Assembly (NCBI GenBank): GCA_001584585.1 | Contig: LSYV01000033.1 | Coordinates: 997,933-1,061,932, forward strand | DNA from: Gonium pectorale | Taxonomy: Eukaryota > Chlorophyta > Chlorophyceae > Chlamydomonadales > Volvocaceae | Direction of reading: 5' to 3' | DNA length: 64,000 bases | Part shown: in pieces, positions 10,763-23,013 of the stretch | How positions within the stretch are numbered: the first letter of the stretch is position 1 | Layout: every line of letters begins with the position of its first letter | The notes under the pieces: model-generated | Databases searched by the model: none | The model's input: the letters and a program-made list of their open reading frames with translations, nothing else | Told to the model about the DNA's origin: nothing | Translations under genes and position numbers: made by a program

Positions 10763-13700
10763 ATGCCACCGACCGCGCCGCGCCGGGCAACCGGCCCGGG
10801 TGCATCACAGCCACATGCACCTCCCCAGCTGCGGGCACTGCGCAACGCACCCGGCGGCGCATCCTTCTGTCTGGCCTCCATGCCCCGAAGCTCCGCTGCG
10901 GCGCGGGCGCAGGCGACATCTGAGCTGGTGATGTCCCATCGGGCGCCCGGGCCGTCGGCTACGACGGCCTGCCATGCTGGGTTATGGACACCCATGCCGC
11001 CTGCGGCAGCGGACCCCAACTCACTGCCCTCCGCGGCACCAGCAACGCCCTTGGTGCTCGACAAGAGACCCGTGAGACAGCCGCAATCGGCACCGCAGGT
11101 ACCGGCACCGGCAGGCGGGAGTTGCTCCGGCGCGGCACGGCGCACTACACTAACGGCAGCGGCAACGGGGGCCGCGGCGCCATGCGCAACGGGGTCGGCG
11201 GCGGTCCCGCCGGCGCCGCCACTGACTGCGCCGCCATCTCTGGTTGGGACGCGACAGCGCCCGGCAGCGGCGCCGCCAGCGACGGCGATGGCAGCTGCGA
11301 TGGCAGCGACGGTGACGGCGCCTGCGGCAGCGGGAAACACTTCAGCACTGCCAGTGCCGCTTTCACTGGCGCCCATGGCGGCGCTGCAGACTTCCAGGCA
11401 GGGACGGGCACGGCAGGCGACGGTAATGGCGGCCGCCCTCGGTGCACGAGACCCACGCATCGCCCGTTCGTCAGCAGCCGCCGAAACGGCTGCCCCGGAG
11501 GCGGCGGCAACGGCAGGGCTCACGGCGTCCCCAGGCTCCTCCTCCCACGACGCAGCCCGTCCTGCGTCAGGCAGCGGCGGCGGCTCGCCCGCTGCGCCTG
11601 CCGCCGCCGCCGCCGCCACCGCCTCCGATGCGGTTGACGCCACATTGCCGTACGTGCTGATGCCCGGAGCGGTTTCGGCGCTGCGGGACTTGCTGGCCGG
11701 CCGCCGGGTGGCGCTCCTGTGGGTGCGTCGCGTCCTCAGCGGCCGCCCTGGCCTCGCGGCCTCAGGGTCCTCCCGTCTCCGCAGTACCACCAGTGCCAGT
11801 GTGACGCACCCGGCGTTCGCCCATCCTTGGGTGACATGGGAGCGGCTCCGGGCGCGAGCGGCTTGTGCCGGGGTGGGCGCATGGCTGCATCATCGAGGAG
11901 ACCCGGCCCTTCCCGGGCCGGGGTCAAAGCTGCAAGAGCACGGGGTTATCACGGATGTGCAGCTGGGGTGGGACTGAAAGCCGGCTTCAAAGTGCTGCCT
12001 TGGCGCGTGGCGCGTAGCGCATAGCGGCCACTCAGCCCCCCGCAGCACCACCAAGGTCCAGTCCCACACCCGTAGCGCCGTAACCTGCCGCCACCTCCGC
12101 AATCATCACACCCCTCCCCCCTCCCCCGTCCTCTTCATTGCCCCCGTTCTCCTGCGTCCCCTTGCGTCCCTCACTCCAGGACCTGGACAACGTGGACTTC
12201 TTCGCGCCCGCCCACACCGCGCCCCTCCAGCTGCAGAGAATCAAGGTGCGCGGGGCGTGGGGCCGCACGATACCGGCCGCACGATCTGCAGCGAGGCGAG
12301 AGGGGAGCTTTTTCACCTAGTTGGGGGCACACGTGGGCGAGGCGAACGCGCATGCGTATGTGTGTAGCCGCGCCCGATCCTCCCAGACTTGTTGTGGGTG
12401 TCGGAGCGGCAGCACCTCTGTCAGCCGAGGGGAGGGGCGCCTGGGGAGGCGGCCGAAAGCGGCAAGGCCGCCCCGGCCTCCGGACGATCACGATTACGGC
12501 CACCCCCCGTCGCCACGGGCGACTGCGGCCGGCGTACAGCCCATTCCCACCAAACCCTGTTCTCAAACTCCCCTCGCCCATCGCCTTATGCAGGCGCTCA
12601 TTGCGGCGGCGGGTGCGGAGGAGCTGGCGCTGTGTCGCGCGTACGCAAACACGGATACCGCCCGGCGGCTGGCGGGTGGGTAGGCTGACGGAGATGGGAC
12701 GGTGGAGAGGCTGACCCGCCTAGGCCCGGAGTTGAGAGAATTTTCCAGGCTGACGGTTCCGTCGGAGGGTGGGTGAGTGGGCTGCTGACTGGCGCTGCGG
12801 CTGCCTGCCGCCAGGTCCACGTCGGTTGAGGACGCGAAGGCTGGGACGCAAGGCTCAGCTAGCAAACATGCTTCTTGGGCTGTGTAACCTCCCGGCAGCC
12901 GTGGCGTGCAGCGTAGCCCGTATGTGGGTGCGCTCTGCAGGCCGTCGTAGCCTCTACGGGGTCATCCAGCTCGGTGGGCCCAGTGGCCGCACGCCGCTCG
13001 CCTCCGCGGATCCGCTCCCACGTGCGAGATGGCCCCTGCGTCCCGCGCGTCCATTTTCACCGCGCAGCCCCTTCCCATCGGCCATCAGCGCAGCTGCCGC
13101 TGCCGCTGGCTCGCCGTCGCTGTCCAGGGCCCTTCCGCAGCTTTGCAGAGATAACGCCCAAGACGTAGCCTCGCTCTCCCGAGACCATGCTGCTCCAGAG
13201 TCACGCCGGTGCACGTTTCTCCCTGTCGCGCCCCACGCAGCCTCCCAGCTGCGCTGCCTGTGCTTCTTGACCTCCTTCTCTCGCAACCATATACACACCC
13301 CCAGCACTCCGCCACACACACGTGCCCCATTGCCCCCGCAGCTGTGCTGCCGGTGCTGGAGCGCTGCGGGCTGCTGGCGGTGGAGCGCGTGGCGCCGCGG
13401 CCCGACGCCGCCGACGTGGCAATGGTGCAGGACGCGGTGGAGTTCGGAGCGACCCACGGGTCACTAGGCGCGGTCCTCTGCGTGTCGCAGGACAGCGGTG
13501 AGGAGGGCGTCCGCAGGGCAGTGCCGGTGGGACTGGGGTTGTGGAGAGGCAGAGGCCCCGGGGTCCCGGGACATTGGAGTTGTCAAGGCTGGATCCATGT
13601 CTGCGAAGCGGACAGAGATTGGCAACGGCGTGCTGGGAGGGTCTCGAGGCCCGTCGCGGGCTTGCGGGAGCGGTGTGGCCCAATCACGGCGCGCCATGCC

Positions 13701-15050
13701 GCCGCGTGGCGGGCCCGGGCGTAGGGAAGGGAGAAGGTTCGAGCCAGCTACTAGGAGACGCCGCCTCGCCCGCCTCGCCCTCCCCCTGGCCCCCAGACTT
13801 TGCAAGCCCGATGCGATACCTCTCGGAGCGAGGGATCATCACTGTGGCGATCAGCCCGCAGACGCCCCGTCGCAAGGTAGGCGCGGTTGGGCCTAGGACG
13901 CACGGATCGCAGCGGCGGCGCCGCCGTCCGGTGGGGCTTCCCGGCTCGCCTCTCGCTCCCGGCCCACAGTCAGGCGGGATCTGCTGAGCCGCGTTGGCAT
14001 GATAAGCCCAAACGCCTCAACTTCACCACATCTGGCCCTTTCCTTCCACGCGCCGGCAGCGACACTGCCGCCTCTGCCAACCCTCGTTGGCCGCCCGACC
14101 CGCCCGGATCCGCGCTGGCGTCCTGTGCTCAGGACAAACCATTTCGATTGCCGCACAAACCCGATCACGATCCGCCGCCCCTCCGGACGCAGACCCACGC
14201 TGTGATGCAGCCGTCGTCGTACTTCACCAGGTGAGGCCGGTGTAGCGCTGTCCTAACGGCCGTTTTTGCATTATCCCCTGGCCGCCGGACGCTCATGGCT
14301 GAAAGAAGAGCCGAACAAGGTATAACACCGGTGCGGCTGGCCCGCCAGCCACAACCGGGGGCCAGCCACAACCGGGGGCCAGCCACAACCGGGGGCCAGC
14401 CACAACCGCACACAGACAAATGTTGACATAGTGATGCTCCTCGAGTGCAGATCTTGTAAATGCCTTGTGAATACCGTGTCAACGCGTTTGCGAGATGCAT
14501 TTGCTGCCCTTGTTGCGCAACGAACTTGGTAGGTCCCGTCACGCACGCCCTGGTGCTCGAGCCCCTTTGACTCTTACCCTCCCCCAACCCTCGCCCCAGG
14601 CTTCCCCTGCCAGCCGCCTGCTGCGCCGCGCTTAAGTGGGAGGCCCGCGCGGCCCCCGTCAGCGCGGCCGAGGCGAGCTGGCTCGGCGCCTTGTTGTGCG
14701 AAGTGGCGACGCCGGCGGTGCCTCCACCGCCGCTGACAGGCCGTGCAAGTGGGCCCCAGCACGCTCCACGCGGCGGCCTGCGGGCTACCCGCGACGACGG
14801 CGGTGGTGGCGGCGGCTTGTGCCAACTAGGAGGCTCGAAGGACGTGGTGTGGGATCCAAGGGGTAACGCGGCTGAGGGTGACGGCGTTGCAATGCCCGGG
14901 CCCGGACTTGCCACGGTCGCAGGGCCAGGCGCAGGCACTGGGCGGCTGCGGGTGCCCCGCGGGCTCCGGAACCTCTTGCGCGACGGCGCGCTGTGTCCCG
15001 GCTCCGTAACGCAGCTGTGGGTCAACCCCCGGTTCGGGGGAAGGCCGTAG
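10763..15050 (+). CDS. NYN-domain (PIN-like fold) protein, 630 aa
   Basis: Complete seven-exon gene: 10763-11722, 12180-12245, 12594-12675, 13342-13497, 13797-13876, 14133-14230, 14600-15050; phases close and the frame ends in TAG. Residues 1-310 are low-complexity Ala/Pro/Ser. The NYN domain spans about 313-447: strand RRVALLWDLDNVDFF with the first acidic pair, then RPDAADVAMVQDAVEFG, then CVSQDSDFASPMRYLSERG and ITVAIS. This matches the Asp-rich metal site of LabA/MARF1-type NYN proteins, known or predicted RNases. The C-terminal 180 residues show no recognised domain. First in-frame ATG is 10763; ATGs at 10878 or 10930 are also possible. The tight DxDN, D-D and SQDSDF acidic set suggests an active rather than decayed site. 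RNA substrate unknown. Confidence 0.82.
14344..14408. repeat. 17-bp minisatellite in last NYN-gene intron
   Basis: About four direct copies of GCCAGCCACAACCGGGG, in the intron between exons 14133-14230 and 14600-15050. Confidence 0.9.
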
Positions 15051-15255
15051 CCGGTGTACTTCCCGGCGCGACGTCGGGTACGTACCAGCACGTGGCCACG
15101 GCCGCGGGTAATCTTGTTGTGCTGGTGGGTGTAGTGCCGCGGGCCCTTGGAGGTTGGCGCTTTGTGAGGTACCAGACGTTATGCGTATAGCGTGTGTTCC
15201 ATATGCGTGACAGCGGGTCTTAAAACGACATCGAGCAAAGCGAAGTTTAGCACGT

Positions 15256-15312
15256 GTGTTGAAAAGGAACAACGCATACGACGAGCGTAAGCGCGAAAGT
15301 GATGATGTCGTT
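15256..15312 (+). repeat. Dispersed 140-bp repeat, end fragment
   Basis: Starts GTGTTGAAAAGGAACAACGC and continues with the core CATACGACGAGCGTAAGCGC and GAAAGTGATG. The same sequence occurs at 17563-17699, 22878-23013, 59837-59919 and, more diverged, 54476-54515. Confidence 0.85.
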
Positions 15313-15466
15313 GCACGTCGTTGATGTCGTTAGCACGTTTGTGTACATGCTTGTGTATCTCGCAATGTGCATGCTTAGCGTGAGCGCGGAGTGGCTGCTG
15401 CCCGGTGTGCGCGTGTACCCCCGGCCGCACATCTGACGTCCGTTGCTTTGGCTCTCGGGGGGATGA

Positions 15467-15471
15467 TGTAA
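15467..15471 (+). terminator. Candidate TGTAA polyadenylation signal for the NYN gene
   Basis: TGTAA is the usual volvocine poly(A) signal (established for Chlamydomonas). This copy lies about 417 bp after the NYN stop codon, a normal 3' UTR length. The pentamer is short, so it could be chance. Confidence 0.35.
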
Positions 15472-16439
15472 CGCGGCGTACGAAACGGCCCTAGCCTGCC
15501 AGGCGGCCCGGTGGACGTTCCGCACCAGCGCCATGTGCTGCCTCCCCTGGCTACCACCTCACTGGGTCCGGGAGGCGTACGGCGGGTCAGTGCCGGACGT
15601 GTCAGTGCCGTTCGTACGGCGGGTCAGACCCAAGTGGTGAGGGGCAGATGGAGGGGTCGACCCGCCGCTCCCTCACAGCGGCCGCCGCATTTAGGAGTCC
15701 TGAGTGCTGCACAGCGCAGCGCCCACTGCGTCACTGTTCCGGTTTTCGCAGCCTACCCGGGGCGGGTAGTGGTGCTGGTGCGCGTTGTTCTATTGGTGGA
15801 CACGGTCTTTGCCTGGTGGCGTCTTTTTGGGTAACCCATGTTTCAAGGGGGGCATGTGAAGGCACGGTAGGAAGTGGAGCGCGAGCGAAGCCATAATGTG
15901 GGCACACTCTGTACCACCCTGTAAAGCCGGTGCCCAAGAGTTGTTTGTCTGCTTGGGAGCAGTGACGTCTGGCTTTCCGGCTGCGAACACGGCCACGTGT
16001 TGGGCAGGTCCTGCCGCTTTGCTAAAATGCTGGACCCAACCTGCAGTGTTGGAAGCTGCCTCACGTGAAATTGATTCAGTGGTCGACCTGAACTTGTGCT
16101 GCCCCATCCGTACTGTCTCATCAGTACTGTCGAGGTAGGGGACTGGAGTGATGATGGGCTGGGGTCCAATGTTTAGCTCCAGTCTTCGCGCATCAAACGT
16201 CTGCGACTATCACAAATCATAGAAGCCTAGCAAGGGTTCTGGACATGCATTACAGTCGCGCACAGTGTCGTATGCGTTTGTTAGCATGATTGGACACGGG
16301 GGACGTTCCGTAATGGGTTCGTGCTTGGCCTGGCCGGCTGAAGAAATGAAGCAACGCGTCGCTGGTCCAGTTCAACTGCAATTTCTGTTTCAATCTGCAA
16401 GGGGGTGCCGCACGCGTGCTGTTGCGATTGACGAGGGGC

Positions 16440-16510
16440 AGAGGGTTGGAAGGCATTCTCAGTAGGGAAGCCCTGGGGCGCATTCATCTCCCAACCGTCG
16501 AAACCACAGG
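16440..16510 (+). repeat. Fragment of dispersed element (FSVGKPWGAF copy)
   Basis: Encodes GWKAFSVGKPWGAFISQPSK on the plus strand, close to the minus-strand copy at 30757-30830 in both peptide and DNA (GGCATTCTCAGTAGGGAAGC versus GGCATTCTCAGTAGAGAAGC). The reading is then broken by a stop, so this is probably a relic. Confidence 0.6.
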
Positions 16511-17562
16511 ATGATCGCTGAGGGTGGAAACGAGGGAACAGGGCTCTCGGTGTTCCGTCGCCGGATGCCGCAACTGCCGGTGGTCCGTCGCATTTATGGA
16601 CCACATGGCCGGGGTGGTTTGACGGGTTTATCAGCCCGAACCGGCCGAATCCGTGGCTGACCGCGTTCGCTTGACGAGGGGCGTGGGGACACATCACATA
16701 TTCAGGTCAAGCCTGCAGAGGAAGAGGGAGTTCGCCTCTACGGATGAATACTCGCCGCGTTGCCTCGCCGCTGTGCCCCCGTGCTTCCGTTTCGTCATAG
16801 CGGCGACGACCGACACCGCAAGCATGTGCCGCGGTGCATCTCCTCGGTGTCGCCGTGCTGCGGGGAGCCCTCCGCTACAGGTTACAGGTTACACGTCCGT
16901 CAAAGCCGGGGGGGGGGCCATGGACGAATTGCGAATATTGGGGTGGGGGAGCGGGTTATGGTCATCATCTCTACCCCGCTTCAGCGCCTGACGCCGAAGA
17001 ATAGCGTGCCTGGTATCCCAGACAGCCTAGGTAGGCTCCTACCGCAGCTGGCGGGGCCTCCTTCATAATAGTAATCATGCTACGATGCCTAAAGCCCAAA
17101 GCAGTCTCGAATTTGTCGCGGAGTTGCTCATAGCATGGGCATTCCGCGGGCCAGCTCACGGCGTCACGCACCCCCGCACTTCACGCCAGCACACAGTCGT
17201 ACTGCCGTACTGCCGCCTGCGCACTCTTACGGCCTCCGTGCGCCTGCGCAACCCCTTTCGGCGCCACCACCGTAGCCCACTTAGGTCACAGGGTCCTGCT
17301 CTGTCATTCGTCGCATTCGCGCTACGTTTTCACTTCTCGCCTCTGACATTTCTCGCTGTGCCCCTTCCCTGCCCCTTCCAGCCGCTCCGCCTGGCACGGC
17401 TCGCCTTCCCGGTGCTTGTAGGTGAGACAACGGTAGTTAGCGGGTCGGGGGACTGGGTGGGCGGGGTGTCGGGAGACATGCACCAGCCCACATGCGATGC
17501 ACGTAGGACCACACTAGGCGCAACCCCACACGGCATCGCCAGAGAGAATTCTGGGCCGCATT

Positions 17563-17699
17563 GGGGGCTACGGTGGTGGTCGCCGCCGAACTGACATGCA
17601 GGGACATCACCCCTTCGACTACCTCAGGAACTGGGTCCTACCACGACATCATCACTTTCGCGCTTACGCTCGTCGTATGCGTTGTTCCTTTTCAACACG
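17563..17699 (-). repeat. Dispersed 140-bp repeat, near full copy
   Basis: Reverse-complement copy of the 22878-23013 element over its whole length, from the GGGGGCTACGGTGGTGGTCG end through GGACATCACCCCTTCGACTA to the TTTTCAACAC end. No ORF and no obvious terminal inverted repeat, so it resembles a short non-autonomous element. Confidence 0.85.
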
Positions 17700-18776
17700 C
17701 CCGAAGGCGATACGTTTCCAGTAGGGCGGGCGGGATGGTACTAGGCAAGACAAGCAATTGGTACGTATGTATGGGGGTGGTTGGAAATAGGCTGTCCCAG
17801 CGAGTCCAGGCAGCGTGCCCGGCGGGTCCTGTGGGTTGATGGCCCCTCCCATCCAGAGGAACCAGAAGATCAGCTTACCAGGATGTATGGAATCATCTGG
17901 TGGATTTGGGTTGTCGTGCGCGCTTGTCCGGTCGCACCAGTCCATCGGCGCTCAGGCGGTCGTCATACCAGCCCAACCTGGGTGGATCGGTGATATACAG
18001 GGATGGAAGCTAAGGGTGAATGAGGAAACGGCGTCGGGCACTGTCGTCGCAGGCAGCGGCCTAGACATTGCGGTATGCAGAAGAAGACCAAAGCACGCCG
18101 TGCTCAGGAGCTGAGCGCCGAAGGACCGGCAGAGGATGTAGGAGCGGTAATCCACACGGTCAGGAAGGGGAGGTGTACGGCGGCGGTTCATACGGAACAA
18201 GCACCGCGGGGCGGGGGTGGGATGGGAGGGAGGGGAAACGGCCACAAGGCAAGCACAGGGCCACAACGCAGTACCCGATTGCCGTGATGGTTCGGCAAGT
18301 GCGGCACCATCCCATTTGCGAGACCGAACTTTGCGTGGCAGCTACAGCGACCACGCTTACTATCCATGAAGGGAAGCGTGCGACACGCCCAAACGAGGGG
18401 TACGGCGGTTGCAACAGTCCGTCAGTTGCCCTCCGGCCGAGCTCTTTGAAGGTTTGATAAATAAATGTTACTGGCTAAGATAATGGGCACGATGCAGATC
18501 CCTGAGTGCTGCTTCGCACACCAACCGCAGTGTGAGAGGTACTGGAATGGATGCCACCTGTTGACCTTGTAACCTGTCAGTGTATTCAATACTCACCTGA
18601 GGCTAAAACATAATACATATAATACTGCGTGTGAAGATTTAACCAAGGTTTCAGTTGAGCACTTCTGAATTGAGTACCGGTGTGCGCCTCGAGGCGCTCC
18701 CGGACTCCATCTAGCTGCAGGGTACTCGTAGCATTTCTGTGCTGAGGGCCGCAGCTTATTGGCCCGGGAGCGCAGC

Positions 18777-21700
18777 ATGGCGCCGCTCAACGAGGCAGCC
18801 CTGACTGGAGCTGCAGCAGAGCCGGTTGGGCACGTGGCCAGCATGCTGCGCCTGCTTCACGCAGCGGACTGCTTTCCCAGGGGTGAGGAGGTCCCTGCCC
18901 AGCCCGACACACGGAGCGCCTAGAGGCAGGGAGGCAGCGTTATCAAGCCCTGTCACGAGTTCCCCGGCATTGTCTTCCCTCCAGGCGGCCTGTACACGGG
19001 GTACTACGCCCTCGCGGCGTGCGTTCGCTACGAACGCTTCTGGACCAAGCACATGATGAAGAAGGCCATCGTCGCCTCCGACATCACGCCACCCCTCGAC
19101 GTGGCCTTCGCCTGGTGCGCAGCAGCACGGGTGCCCACCACAAGGTCACTCCGGAGGCACAATCTTAATACCCTCCCATCCTTCATCTTCAGCCCGCACC
19201 TGCGCCCGCCATGTCCCTTGGGAGCAGGTTCGTCAAGGAACCTCTGCCAGTTGCTTCTCTCTTACGCTCACCCCGTGCCCCCCCCCCCCCTTGGGAGCAG
19301 GTTCGTCCACCGGCAGGTTGACCCCCGCGCCTACCGAACCTGCACGACCGCCCTGGGCTGCGAGGTGCCACACCCCTCGGCGCGCCAGGCCTTTGGCTTT
19401 GGCTTTAAGACCCGCGGCGCCTGGGGCGCCCAGGTCTCGGTGCAGCCTTGCTGGCCGCCCCCAGCCCCAGGATCCCCGGAAGACGTGGCGAGCGTGCTGG
19501 CCACGGGAGGGCGGCCCGCGTTTGCAGCAGACCTGGTGGGGGCGGTTGGAGGGGCCTGCAAGGCCGGGAGGAATGGGGCGTCAGGCATTGTACGCTTGCA
19601 TGCCGCCCATGGGTTGGTGCAGTCAACCATGGACGCAACTCTTGCCTTCTGAGTATGGTATGATGTCAGCCCGTGTGCGCGGACCCAGTTGTGCTGCTGC
19701 GAGGGGCTTTCTGGGGCCTTGGCAGTCAAGTGGGCGGTTGCATTATCCGGCTCGGATCCGTGCGTAAGTGGCCATAACCCCTTGAATAGGTATACAAATA
19801 CGCAAGCTGCGCAAGGCAAAACTCGCTGACCCCGAGTATTCACCTGTGTAAAGCACCGGCAGCGGCCGCCGTGGCGCTTGGCGCCGGCCCGTCGCCGCGT
19901 TATGTATCAAGCCAGGTGCGCACTCGCCACATTCCCTTCCGGGCCCCTGTTCCCCCTCCGGCAGTACACCTGCCTCCCCCGGCTTGCCTGGCAGCTGCGC
20001 ACCTGGCTGCGGCCACACTTCCTGGACGGGGCGTTCCTGGAGCGGGCCAAGAAGAGGTGGGGCGGGCTGGGGGCGACCCCAGTGGGGGCAGGCAGAGGCA
20101 TGCATGGCGGGGGGGCTCTGCGCCTTCCCCACCCAGTCACGTAACGTGTAATGGGCATACGCAACAGTAGCAGTATGTTGCAGACATGGGCTGAGCATGT
20201 CGTCACACATATGGATACACAGCGGTATAGGCGCTTGCAGCCGCTCTTCCCTCGCTTCATTCCAGCACCCCTCCCTCCCTCCCTCCCTCCCTCCCCGCGC
20301 CCGCCCTCGCAGGTACGGGCGCTTCCTGGCGCTCCACGCCGCCCACCCCTCCGTCCCGCTGGTGCCGGCCGCCGACATTGCCCTGCTGTGGCACACGCAC
20401 CTGGGGCTCAGCGGGCAGTACGAGGCGGCGTGCGGGAAGCTGTTCGGCGCCAAGTCCGAGGGCGGCTGGGCCGAGCCGTCCGCGTGGCGGCCCGACTACC
20501 TGAGCATGGGGCCGGAGCAGATGGCGGAGGCGTACGGCAATACGGCCAATCTGTACGTCGAGGCGTACGGTGGGTGGCGTCGATCGTACGTGGCGTGCCT
20601 GCCTCTGCCCCGGAGCCTTGCGGGGAGCACGGACACCGCTGCTCCAAACATGGTGTTGTGGCGACTTGCGTACTGGTAGCTCTCCATGCGTTGATGTGCC
20701 GGCCGGACGTGTGTGCTTTGCTATGCACCAGGCCGCACTGCCTGGGAGCGTGTCGCCTAGCCGCCAGCGTCAGTACGTGCCGCGATCTTGTGCGCGCTTT
20801 CTCGGGACCGACGGCGACGCGGCCGACTTCAACATGCGTCTATTCGCATGCACCAAGCTCCCGATGCCAACCTCCTGCCTCTTTTGTCTAGGCGAGCCGT
20901 ACGACGACGACGACACAAGGTGGCTCCCGTCGGACGTGCCGTACCCGCTGGCGGCGCCCGACAGCCTCCTGGGATTCTGTCTGTGGGTCTTCGACACCAA
21001 CCCACAACGGCGGGAGCAGGGGCCCGCCGTTGCGGCAGCGGCAGCGGCAGCGGGCCTGGCGTTCCCGCCAGCGGAGGCGCCGGTGGCGCGCAGCGGCGCG
21101 CACGGCCTGTTCGCGGCGTGGCTGGCGGCGCGGCGGGCGGACCAGTACTTCAGCTCGCAGGCATGCTGCTGTATAAGGGACACGACCCCTCGCGGCTACG
21201 ATCACACCATCATGTAGGTACCTGTCGTTGCACCGTGGAAGAGTCTGCGCGGAAGGGGCTGCACCCAACTGGAACGATTAGCAGCACGTCCTCCGGTCCC
21301 GCGCGTCTACGGGCGATGCAAACGCTGCTCATGCCTGCAGTCGTAGGAATTGCACAGCGGTAGAGGTGTGAACGGAGGCGCGTCCGGTTTAGCCCAAAGT
21401 CGCGGGCTCGGAGGCGCGCACATACTCGGGACCGTGCCGCCTTGACTGCCGTGGCCGCGTGTTGATCAACCAAGACGTACCTCAGAGCGCCTATCGGCCC
21501 ATGGACTACTAAGTGCCTCTCCCCCATCCCTGGCGACTGGCGTCCAGCCCGATCCTGTCATACCCTTGTCCCTTCGTGTCTCCCTATAACCGCTGCTCCT
21601 CCCCTGCCCATCATAGGCACGCGTGTGCTGCGCTGGTGTCCGTTGCGTACTTTCTGGAGGCGCCGGCCGAGGACGGGGTGGGTCTCGACAAGGACCGGCA

Positions 21701-22859
21701 GGGCGCATCCGCTCTCGTCGGCACACCCCGTTCCACTGTCGTCATTCGACGCGGCGCAGGGGAGCAGCCACATGCTCGTGCCGCGCAGGCTCGTGGCGCT
21801 AGGATCCGTATAGTGCTTACGTTGCGACGTGACCCTGCGTCATCTTCCCTGCTCCTTCCCGCTCCGGATCTTTACCTCCCCCAAGTCGCCATGAAGCACG
21901 AGCGAGCAGCTTACGGCTTGATTTGCCCGCGGACTCAATGACCCTCCGCCCCCTTGGACTGCCCCTCCGTAGCACCCCTACCTGATGGGCATCCAGCTGT
22001 GCCTGCCGGGGTCCTGGACGCCGGCAGTCCAAGAGAAGGGCGGTGAGCAGCACGGTAGCGCGGTGTCGCTTGCCGTGCATCGGGTTGCCTGCGCGTAGTT
22101 CTGCTGCCCTTCAAGTCGGGAGCGCTGGCTGTTCTCGGGTTCTTCGCGCAGCCTGTTTCAAGTTGTTGGGGTGACCGCTTTTGATGGCTGCTCCGGTCTG
22201 TGGGCGCAGCTTTACGTTGGCTCGCCCGCTCAGGCGAAACGCATCCCCCCTTGCTCCTGGGACCTGAACGCCTGCCCGCTATCCCCATTCTGATCCCATC
22301 GCACGCCTCTACCCCCGCAGCAGCCAAGCTCGGCTTCAGCCTAACCGACCCGCAGCAAACCCTGACCGGCGGGGCCGCTGGCTACCTGGAGGGCCTCCAG
22401 CTCCTCATGGAGCGACAGCCACAGCCGGCGGCGGTCGGCAAGGACGCGAAGCCGCGGCCGCCGTCAAAGGCCGCCCCCTCGCTGGACGCCCCGCTGTGGC
22501 ACATCCTGGCAAAGCCCGGTCTCCCGTTCCGTATGAAGGCGCACCTCGCCCTTGCGTGGGACATGGCGGCCAAGCACGTTGGAGACATGGCACGGAAGTT
22601 CCGCAAGCGCCGCGTAAGCTACAACGGCTGCGCCGTGTACGGCACAACCGATTACTACATGGTAACGCCGTACTACTACGGCGGGCACGGCGCGGACCTG
22701 AGGACTTCCGACGGAGCGTTCGCGGACGGCGGCTTTGGCGGGGGCGGCGGCGGCGGCGGGGCCGCTTGTGGAGGCGGTGGTGGTGGCGCCGCCGGCTGCG
22801 GCGGGGGCGGAGGCGGGGGTGGCGGAGGCGGCTGCGGTGGTGGCGGTGGTGGTGGCTGA
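18777..22859 (+). CDS. Glycine-rich domain (GRDP/DUF1399-type) protein, copy 1
   Basis: Exons: 18777-18882, 18985-19114, 19301-19535, 19965-20056, 20313-20569, 20892-21213, 21617-21677, 21973-22042, 22324-22859; 602 aa with phases closed. Family marks are the paired GRDP motifs: RYERFW followed by FAWFVHRQVDPRAY, then the hallmark ADIALLWHTHLGLSGQYEAA near residue 210. Later come LLGFCLWVFDTN and an about 48-residue poly-Gly tail with single Cys residues. GRDP proteins are linked to stress and developmental responses in plants; biochemical role unknown. Its first tail exon and WHTH exon match copy 2 closely (92-, 257-, 322- and 61-bp exons are identical in length). The ATG at 18777 is the first usable one. 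The homologous exon of copy 2 reads further upstream, so a 5' exon may be missing. Confidence 0.82.
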
Positions 22860-22877
22860 TGGCGGGATGGGACCCGA

Positions 22878-23013
22878 GTGTTGAAAAGGAAAATGCATAC
22901 GACGAGCGTAAGCGCGAAAGTGATTGCGTCGTTGTAGGACCCAGCTCCAGAGGCAGTCGAAGGGGTGATGTCCCTGCATGTTCGTTCGGCGGCGACCACC
23001 ACCGTAGCCCCCG
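22878..23013 (+). repeat. Dispersed 140-bp repeat, near full copy
   Basis: Begins 19 bp after the stop codon of the first glycine-rich gene with GTGTTGAAAAGG and ends near GTAGCCCCCGTAG. Full-length match to 17563-17699 in the opposite orientation. It must lie in the 3' UTR of that gene. Confidence 0.88.

Larger units (their letters stand above)
15051..18776. other. Intergenic, no convincing gene
   Basis: 3.7 kb between the NYN stop and the first confident exon of the glycine-rich pair. GC content drops and no ORF has recognisable domains or splice logic. It holds the NYN 3' UTR, two copies of the 140-bp dispersed repeat, a copy of the WKAFSVGKP element, and probably undetected 5' exons or UTR of the next gene near its right end. 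An ORF starting at ATG 18075 (KKTKARRAQELSAEGP) is unassigned. Confidence 0.5.
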
